A DNA stretch of 64,000 nt from Zygnema cylindricum. Its lineage: Eukaryota > Streptophyta > Zygnematophyceae > Zygnematales > Zygnemataceae. Shown here piece by piece: positions 63,331 through 64,000 of the stretch (the first letter of the stretch is position 1; every line of letters begins with the position of its first letter). Location: the NCBI GenBank assembly GCA_037447655.1, contig JBBHKE010002450.1, positions 248,001 through 312,000 of the forward strand, read 5' to 3'. Below the pieces are notes generated by a model that saw nothing but the letters and a program-made list of their open reading frames with translations, was not told the origin of the DNA and did no database searches. The translations under genes and the position numbers were made by a program.

Positions 63331-64000
63331 CTAGTCAATCTTTAATTTCAGACCACACTTCTCCCTGCAGAAAATTAGCTTAGGGGAAGGCACAGGTTTG
63401 GTCATCATATCTGCTACCATCTCACTATCTGGCCTGTACTCTAAACTGATTATTTTGTTTTCTACTTTTTCTCTAACAAAGCTGAGTCTGATGTCCATGT
63501 GTTTGGCTTTAAAATGATGTTTAGGATTGGCGGAAATAGCGATTGCTGCCTGATTATCACAAAATATTTTCTGCACACCACTCTTAAGGTGACCAAGCTC
63601 ACCAAGAAAAGACTTGACCCACATCAATTCTTTTACAGCAGAGCAAGAGGCCATATACTCAGCCTCCATGGTGGACTGAGCAATAACCTTTTGCTGTTTG
63701 CTACTCCAACAGCAAGCCCCATCACCCACATATAATACATATCCAGAAGTGCATCTCCTCATCGGAGCATCACCATAACTGGCATCACTCCAAGTGGTGA
63801 TGTCAGTATTCTCCCCACCCAAATGCAACCATAGATCCCTAGTTCCTATCAAGTATCTAAGGACTCTCTTAGCTGCCTCCCAATCCTTCTTAGTGGGAGC
63901 ATTTAAACTTCTACTCAGCACTCCTACAAGCTGCAGCTAAATCCGGCCGGGTACAATTCATAAAATAGATTAGACTTCCCACTACTTGCCTGTAAGGAAT
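63331..64000 (-). pseudogene. Copia B4 RNase H / RT tail, running off the window
   Basis: A 196-residue open frame (63331-63921): KRVLRYLIGTRDLWLHLGGE, WSDASYGDAPMRRCTSGYVL, CCWSSKQQKVIAQSTMEAEY, IFCDNQAAIAISANPKHHFK, AKHMDIRLSFVREKVENKII and ADMMTKPVPSPKLIFCREKC. A frame change near 63925 separates it from the RT tail, which continues past 64000. The domain is well preserved. It shows what the coding part of family B looks like when not deleted as in B1. Confidence 0.93.

Overview
This window is gene-poor, repeat-dense nuclear DNA, almost certainly from a land plant. I find no host protein-coding gene, rRNA or canonical tRNA gene. Nearly everything recognisable is transposable-element sequence: nested Ty1/copia LTR retrotransposons, one degraded Ty3/gypsy-like element, a PIF/Harbinger transposase relic, a short hAT-type element, an unclassified repeat family (G), an unidentified proline-rich coding relic (K) and simple-sequence DNA. 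The plant assignment rests on the copia lineages and on primer-binding sites that match the anticodon arm of plant initiator tRNA-Met. The species cannot be named from this sequence. Family names A to H and K are mine, for this window only.

Layout. 1-8652: copia element A1 (minus strand; its 3' LTR lies left of the window), split by copia element B1 (plus, 587-4250, target-site duplication CGACT). 8653-15985: an E-family LTR split by full-length copia A2 (minus, 9758-15900, TSD TATAT). 15986-21770: AT-rich DNA with a Harbinger transposase pseudogene (about 18430-19830) and a long TA-rich microsatellite. 21771-23500: 3' part of copia F. 23500-27028: repeat G carrying a short hAT element (24638-26610, 8-bp TSD GAAAATAT), which itself carries a solo B LTR. 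27029-55812: a gypsy-like element H (minus) broken by two large insertions. The first is copia A3 (plus, 27591-39234, TSD CTTGG), which contains full-length copia A4 (minus, 31789-37513, TSD AAAAG). The second is copia D (minus, 40069-54621, TSD ATTCT/ATTCC). D contains copia C (minus, 43558-50644, TSD GACCA/AACCA) and a solo E LTR (51873-53066, TSD GTTTC). C contains solo LTRs of family B (44323-45373) and family A (46724-47352, TSD GAATA). 55813-59284: unclassified AT-rich sequence, a telomere-motif cluster, a second G copy and an assembly gap (58656-59009). 59285-64000: LTR fragments, relic K split by a solo E LTR (60021-61193, TSD CTGGG), and the 3' end of a B-family copia running off the window.

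How the parts work together. The autonomous copia copies encode the usual gag, protease, integrase, reverse transcriptase and RNase H in one direction, but each copy I examined has stops, frameshifts or deletions. The most notable signals are in the LTR-to-gag junctions. (1) The primer-binding site of every family whose 5' junction is present complements the anticodon arm of initiator tRNA-Met rather than its 3' end, which points to half-tRNA priming. (2) This site lies inside the gag reading frame, because the gag ATG is inside the LTR. (3) The LTRs of families B, D and E carry a tRNA-like A-box/B-box sequence on the antisense strand. (4) The same three families carry a run of small hairpins with ARGG-type loops and compensated stems. 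Items 3 and 4 do not belong to the standard description of a copia LTR.
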